This document shows positions 59,477 through 64,000 of a DNA stretch of 64,000 bases, piece by piece. The DNA lies in the NCBI RefSeq assembly GCF_900108555.1, contig NZ_FNWV01000006.1:124001-188000 (forward strand), in the 5' to 3' direction. Position numbers and translations under genes: made by a program. This DNA comes from Ruminococcus flavefaciens. GTDB lineage: Bacteria > Bacillota > Clostridia > Oscillospirales > Ruminococcaceae. The first letter of the stretch is position 1. Each line of letters begins with the position of its first letter. Under the pieces are notes generated by a model. The model saw only the letters and a list, made by a program, of their open reading frames with translations, was not told where the DNA came from and did not search any database.

Positions 59477-62400
59477 ATGAAAAAGCACAATTTCAGAAGA
59501 TGTGCAGCGGTTTTTGCTGCCTGCACGATCATGGCATCAGCTCTTCCTGTTGTTTCGGCTCCGGCTTCAGCTGCAGGAAACATCATCAAGAACTCGACAT
59601 TTGAAACAGGTACATCCGGTTGGGGCACTTACAAAGAAAGCGGCGGCAAATGTACACTTACTACCGAGGACGGACAGCTTGCACTGAAGATAACATCTGT
59701 CGGCAAGCTCAACTATGCTGTTCAGCTCAACTATGATATCATTCCGCTTTATAAGAATGGTGTTTATCGTTTAAAGTACGATATATCAAGTACAGTTGAT
59801 CGTTACGTAGAGGGTATGATACAGCAGAACGGCGGCAAATACCAGGCATATACATGGAAGGGTATCCAGGTAACATCTACTCCGCAGACAATAGATTATG
59901 AGTTCACCATGAAGGAAGATACAGATATCATGGCGAAGATGTGCTTCAACTGCGGATTGCAGGAGAAGGATCCCGAGCTTGGCGAGCATACTATCTATCT
60001 TGACAACGTTTCACTCGAACTTGTTGATGACAGCAATGTTGACTATTCAGCTGACAAGGCTTACGAGCCTGACATAAATATAAATCAGGTTGGCTACAGG
60101 ACAAATGCTCCTAAGATCGCTGTATTCAGAAACGTTACATCAGCAGGTACATTTGAGGTCGTAAATGCTGATACGAATGTAAGCGTTTACACAGGACAGC
60201 TTGAAGGGCCTGTAAGCAATACAGGTGCAAATGAGACAAACTATAAGGGCGATTTCTCAAAGGTAACTGCTGCCGGTAATTATTATATAAAGTGCGCAGG
60301 CCTTGACAATTCATATACTTTCGCTATCGGTGACAATGTTTACAGAAATCTCCTTGATGATTCTGTAAAGATGCTATATTTACAGCGATGCGGCGTTGCT
60401 GTAGAGGGCGGCAAGTTCAGCCATGCTGCTTGTCACACATCTCTGGCAACAGTTTACGGAACAAGCGACAAGATCGACGTTTCGGGCGGCTGGCACGATG
60501 CTGGCGACTACGGCAGATATGTAGTTCCTGCTGCAAAGGCTGTAGCTGACCTCCTTTACGCATACGGTGCTGCGCCTTCACTTTACAGCGACAGTATCGG
60601 TATCCCCGAGAGCGGAAACGGTGTTGCTGATATCCTTGATGAAGCACGTTTCGAGCTTGAATGGATGAAGAAGATGCAGAGAAGCGACGGCGGTGTTTAT
60701 CACAAGGTAAGCTGCGCTAACTTCCCCGGATTTGTAATGCCTGAAAAGGAAACAGGCGAGCTTATAGTAACTCCTGTTTCTTCAACAGCAACTGCTGATT
60801 TCTGTGCTTCCATGGCACTTGCATATGAGTTCTACAAGGACGTTGACAGCACATTTGCTGCTGACTGTCTCGATCGTGCAAAGAAGTCTTGGGACTATCT
60901 CCAGCAGAATCCTAATTTCAATTTCAAGAATCCTGCTGATATAGTTACAGGTGATTACGGCGACTTGACCGACAAGGACGAGCGCTATTGGGCAGCTATC
61001 CAGATGTACCGCGCAACAGGCGACAGCAAGTACATCAGCGATATAAGCGGTGCACGCAGCGGACTTGACTGGTCAACAGTAGGCGACTATGGTAATATCG
61101 CTATCCTTACAATGAAGGATCCCGACATTAATTCAGCTGTATACAGAAACGCTAAGGAAGAGATACTTTCTCAGGCTGACAGCTTCGTAAAGGTCGCTAA
61201 GAATTCAGGCTACGGCGTAGCACTTTCAAAGTTCAACTGGGGCAGCAATATGACAGTGGCAAATGCAGGTATCATTCTCGGACTTGCATATCAGCTCACA
61301 GGCGATACAGCATATCTCAATGCTGCTGACGGACAGCTCGACTATCTCCTCGGAACAAATCCGCTCGGAACAAGCTTTATGACAGGCTACGGCACAGTAT
61401 CACCTCAGAATCCTCACCACAGACCTTCTGTTGCAGCAGGCGAGGCTATGAAGGGTATGCTGGTCGGCGGCGTAAACTCATCACTTGAGGACAGTGCTGC
61501 AAAGGCTTACTGTGCAGATTCACCTGCATATAAGTGCTATATCGACAACAGCGAAAGCTATTCAACAAACGAGATAACCATTTACTGGAATTCTCCTCTT
61601 ACATATCTGCTCACACTTACAGACGGTGCAGCAGCTTCACAGCAGCCTGTAGTAACACCTCCGACTCCTTCGGGCGTAACAAAGTGGGGCGATGCTAACT
61701 GCGATGGCGATGTTGATATGTCTGATGTTGTACTTGTAATGCAGTCACTTGCTAATCCGAACAAGTACGGTGTTAACGGTTCAAGCACAGACCATATAAC
61801 AGCACAGGGCGTTGCGAATGCTGATGTTTACGAGAACGGCACAAACCTTACAGGAAATGATGCTGTTTCTATCCAGAAGTACCTTCTCGGACTGGTAAAT
61901 CTCCCTGAGTCATATGCTGCTCAGCCTGTAGTTACAACTACTACTCAGCCTGCAACAACTACAACAACGACTACTGCCACAACAACTACTACAAGCAAAA
62001 CTACCACAACTACAACTACAACAAGCACAACAACTACCACCACTACAACAACTGTTCCGAGTGTAAATCTCCCGTTCCCTGACAAGGGCACACCTATGAA
62101 CACTCGCGCAACAATGGTATCTGATTTCCGTACAGGAAAGGGCGGCGACTTCTTTGCATCTAACGGCTGGACAAACGATAAGCCTTTTGATTGCTGGTGG
62201 TATGAGCGCAATGCAGTTATTAAGAATGGTCTCCTTGAGCTCAGCATAGACCAGAAGTGGACAGATGACAAAAATCCAAACTGGAATCCACGCTATTCGG
62301 GCGGTGAGTTCCGTACAAATAACTTCTATCACTACGGCTACTATGAGACATCAATGCAGGCAATAAAGAATGATGGTGTTGTATCTTCGTTCTTCACTTA

Positions 62401-62764
62401 TACAGGCGAGTCTGACAAGAATCCTTGGGACGAGATAGACATCGAGATCCTCGGTAAGGACACAACTAAGGTTCAGCTCAACTATTACACAAATGGTCAG
62501 GGCAACCACGAAAAGATGATCGACCTCGGATTTGATGCATCACAGGAATTCCATACCTATGGATTTGACTGGCAGCCTGACCACATCACATGGTATATCG
62601 ACGGAAAGCCTGTACATACAGCTACACAGAATATACCTCGTACAGCAGGCAAGATCATGATGAATGCATGGCCGGGCCTTACAGTTGATGACTGGCTCAA
62701 GCCGTTCAACGGCAGAACACCTCTTGTTGCACGTTATCAGTGGGTAACATACAATAAGCAATAA
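59477..62764 (+). CDS. Cellulosomal glucanase: CBM4-like - GH9 - dockerin - GH16
   Basis: 1095 residues. Signal peptide (~1-33, SAPASAA), CBM4-like module (~35-190), the Ig-like CelD_N module (INQVGYRTNAPKIAVF..), GH9 endoglucanase (~285-715; SGGWHDAGDYGRYV, PHHRPSVA, and acid NEITIYWN), dockerin (GDANCDGDVDMSDVVLVMQSL and AVSIQKYLLGL), Thr linker, and a GH16 lichenase-type domain (~865-1095; active site DEIDIEILGKD, EIDIE). It should attack cellulose and beta-1,3-1,4-glucan. The dockerin is internal, separating the catalytic domains. ATG 59477 after GAGAGGG; ATG 59462 lies upstream of it. Confidence 0.93.
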   Translation: MKKHNFRRCAAVFAACTIMASALPVVSAPASAAGNIIKNSTFETGTSGWGTYKESGGKCTLTTEDGQLALKITSVGKLNYAVQLNYDIIPLYKNGVYRLKYDISSTVDRYVEGMIQQNGGKYQAYTWKGIQVTSTPQTIDYEFTMKEDTDIMAKMCFNCGLQEKDPELGEHTIYLDNVSLELVDDSNVDYSADKAYEPDININQVGYRTNAPKIAVFRNVTSAGTFEVVNADTNVSVYTGQLEGPVSNTGANETNYKGDFSKVTAAGNYYIKCAGLDNSYTFAIGDNVYRNLLDDSVKMLYLQRCGVAVEGGKFSHAACHTSLATVYGTSDKIDVSGGWHDAGDYGRYVVPAAKAVADLLYAYGAAPSLYSDSIGIPESGNGVADILDEARFELEWMKKMQRSDGGVYHKVSCANFPGFVMPEKETGELIVTPVSSTATADFCASMALAYEFYKDVDSTFAADCLDRAKKSWDYLQQNPNFNFKNPADIVTGDYGDLTDKDERYWAAIQMYRATGDSKYISDISGARSGLDWSTVGDYGNIAILTMKDPDINSAVYRNAKEEILSQADSFVKVAKNSGYGVALSKFNWGSNMTVANAGIILGLAYQLTGDTAYLNAADGQLDYLLGTNPLGTSFMTGYGTVSPQNPHHRPSVAAGEAMKGMLVGGVNSSLEDSAAKAYCADSPAYKCYIDNSESYSTNEITIYWNSPLTYLLTLTDGAAASQQPVVTPPTPSGVTKWGDANCDGDVDMSDVVLVMQSLANPNKYGVNGSSTDHITAQGVANADVYENGTNLTGNDAVSIQKYLLGLVNLPESYAAQPVVTTTTQPATTTTTTTATTTTTSKTTTTTTTTSTTTTTTTTTVPSVNLPFPDKGTPMNTRATMVSDFRTGKGGDFFASNGWTNDKPFDCWWYERNAVIKNGLLELSIDQKWTDDKNPNWNPRYSGGEFRTNNFYHYGYYETSMQAIKNDGVVSSFFTYTGESDKNPWDEIDIEILGKDTTKVQLNYYTNGQGNHEKMIDLGFDASQEFHTYGFDWQPDHITWYIDGKPVHTATQNIPRTAGKIMMNAWPGLTVDDWLKPFNGRTPLVARYQWVTYNKQ

Positions 62765-62796
62765 TTGGTGAATGAAATTGTAAATTTCTTTCCATT

Positions 62797-62826
62797 ATAC
62801 ATTAGTCAAGGGCGGTACATAAAGTA
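62797..62826 (+). terminator. Terminator of the glucanase gene
   Basis: aagggcggtac / gtaccgccctt perfect 11-bp stem, followed by a weak CGGCTTTG tail. Confidence 0.7.
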
Positions 62827-62848
62827 CCGCCCTTCGGCTTTGTATGCA

Positions 62849-62879
62849 CAAAAAGCTGCGGATAAACCGCAGCTTTTGC
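62849..62879. terminator. Bidirectional terminator
   Basis: aaaagctgcgg / ccgcagctttt 11-bp stem. Its T-rich side serves both the glucanase and the convergent AraC gene. Confidence 0.8.
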
Positions 62880-62880
62880 A

Positions 62881-63747
62881 TTAATTATGGTCAGATATCT
62901 TATAAAGCGTCTTGAATTCAGTAGGAGTGCAGTTCTTAGCCTTTTTGAAAGCACGATTGAATGTGGTAAGGCTTGCAAATCCTGCTCTCATAGCAACTTC
63001 TGTTACCGAAAGATTTGGATCAATGAGCAGACGCTCGGCAGCTTTTATTCGCTTGCTGTTGATATACTGGATATACGAAACGTGGTTATATTTCTTGAAA
63101 ATACGGGAGAAATGATATTTGCTGTAACCTGCGATAGAAGCGATCTTTTCGAGAGGTATCTCGTACATATAGTTCTGATTTATGTACTTCATGACCATAC
63201 CGAATTTTTTCGTATCATCGCGTCCTGTAGCGTCATTTGCGAATATATCGGCAGCCTGTGTGAGCTGATATTCTCTGACAGCAGTAAGCATTTTTATTAA
63301 GTATATGTAGATCTTGACATCTGCAAGTGAAGATTTTGAATAGTATTCGGAGTAAATATCGAGTATACTTTTGCGCGAAAGAATATACAGTTCCTTGCTG
63401 ACATCAGGTGTGATATGGAAAGCTGATGAAAAAACAGGTACTATAGCTTCAAGAGCAGGTACATCGCTGAGTATACTGTTATTGCACTGGAATATTATCC
63501 TTCGTCCTTCCTGTGCGGGCATCGAATGGAGCTCGCCGGGGGGGATAATGATTATCTCCTTTTCATTTAAATGATAATCTACGCCGCCTGATGTTACGGT
63601 GAACCCGTTATGCAAGGGGATGATGATTTCTACGGCGTTATGCCAGTGAGTAGGATATTCCTCGATTTCATCATTGTCATAAAGCATTACGAAACGCTGA
63701 TTTTCGTACTCAACAGTCTCATAATCGCCCGATAGATTTTTAATCAT
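62881..63747 (-). CDS. AraC-family regulator with cupin sensor
   Basis: 288 residues. The N-terminal cupin barrel (EEYPTHWHNAVEIIIPLHNGFTV .. IIPPGELHSMPA) is typical of carbohydrate-responsive AraC proteins. The C-terminal HTH has IPLEKIASIAGYSKYHFSRIFKKYN and SVTEVAMRAGFASLTTFNRAFKKAKNCTPTEF. AAGGAGG lies 7 bases before the ATG. Divergent from the partial gene at 63971, its likely target. Confidence 0.92.
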   Translation of the reverse strand: MIKNLSGDYETVEYENQRFVMLYDNDEIEEYPTHWHNAVEIIIPLHNGFTVTSGGVDYHLNEKEIIIIPPGELHSMPAQEGRRIIFQCNNSILSDVPALEAIVPVFSSAFHITPDVSKELYILSRKSILDIYSEYYSKSSLADVKIYIYLIKMLTAVREYQLTQAADIFANDATGRDDTKKFGMVMKYINQNYMYEIPLEKIASIAGYSKYHFSRIFKKYNHVSYIQYINSKRIKAAERLLIDPNLSVTEVAMRAGFASLTTFNRAFKKAKNCTPTEFKTLYKISDHN

Positions 63748-63970
63748 GATTAGCCTCCTTGACCAAAAATTGTTGTGAATTATATGTCAATGTTCATAAT
63801 TTCCCGTGGTTTCTATAGCAATTATACACCATTACGATAATATTTGTAAAGGGGATTTAAAGAATTTGTGCAATCTTAGCAATTCTTGATTAAACAGCCG
63901 CAATAATTGATTAGTATAAATTGACGGAGTGTTATATAATAGCAATAGAGCAAACGAAAGGTGATGTGTA

Positions 63971-64000
63971 ATGTCAATAAAATGCTACGAAACTGATTAT
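63971..64000 (+). CDS. Start of a gene cut by the window edge
   Basis: AAAGGTGATG is followed by ATG 63971 and ten codons (MSIKCYETDY) to the window end. Too short to identify. Divergent from the AraC gene, in the position of a regulated carbohydrate gene. Confidence 0.5.
   Translation, partial: MSIKCYETDY

Overview
The window looks like a chromosomal segment of a fibre-degrading Ruminococcus (Oscillospiraceae, Bacillota; R. flavefaciens/R. albus lineage, species not fixed by sequence alone). The evidence is moderate GC, strong SigA-type promoters (often TTGACA-17-TATAAT with an upstream TATG), four secreted proteins with dockerin modules, polythreonine linkers, a VTC/DUF4956/CotH operon and a large capsule/EPS locus.

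Layout: 1-1.05 kb is the 3' end of a rhamnogalacturonan lyase with a dockerin. 1.1-8.4 kb holds housekeeping and accessory genes: methyltransferase, lipoprotein, nitroreductase, GNAT, an unusual GH13-DUF1653 fusion, an HD protein and guaA. 8.4-12.3 kb holds a GH25 lipoprotein, an amidohydrolase with a long structured leader, and a TIR/TPR-like/TM protein. The amidohydrolase is bracketed by two inverted, related tandem-promoter modules. 12.3-15.4 kb has an AraC regulator, a GAF-GGDEF cyclase and a VanZ-like protein with no standard start codon. 15.7-28.5 kb is an eleven-gene polysaccharide operon, all on the + strand behind one clear promoter: three DegT-type PLP enzymes, an initiating sugar transferase, GNATs, GT4 and GT2 transferases, a Wzy-like polymerase, a flippase, an ATP-grasp ligase and a Wzz/BY-kinase fusion.

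28.7-34.2 kb is a decayed mobile-element zone. It contains an IS3-family copy broken by a 28-bp imperfect duplication, two N-terminally truncated tyrosine recombinases, two winged-helix proteins of integrative-element type, iterated TCTACCA motifs resembling integrase arm sites, and an IS21-type IstA fused in frame to one recombinase half. This zone abuts tRNA-Leu(CAA), the likely ancestral attachment site.

34.2-50.9 kb has an EAL phosphodiesterase, aroB-aroA-aroC, a DUF4364 gene, GNAT and patatin genes, bioY under a BirA-like operator, a PEGL-type P-type ATPase, and the VTC-DUF4956-CotH operon facing a two-component system. 50.9-64 kb has highly palindromic intergenic DNA, an HMA protein, an M23 peptidase with a dockerin, a uridine-kinase-like P-loop protein, a GH11-CBM22-dockerin-CE1 xylanase/esterase, three AraC regulators and a GH9-dockerin-GH16 glucanase.

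The theme is plant-cell-wall polysaccharide attack by cellulosomal enzymes (pectin, xylan, cellulose and mixed-linkage glucan) with local AraC control, next to cell-surface biogenesis. No CRISPR array, rRNA operon or intact prophage was seen.
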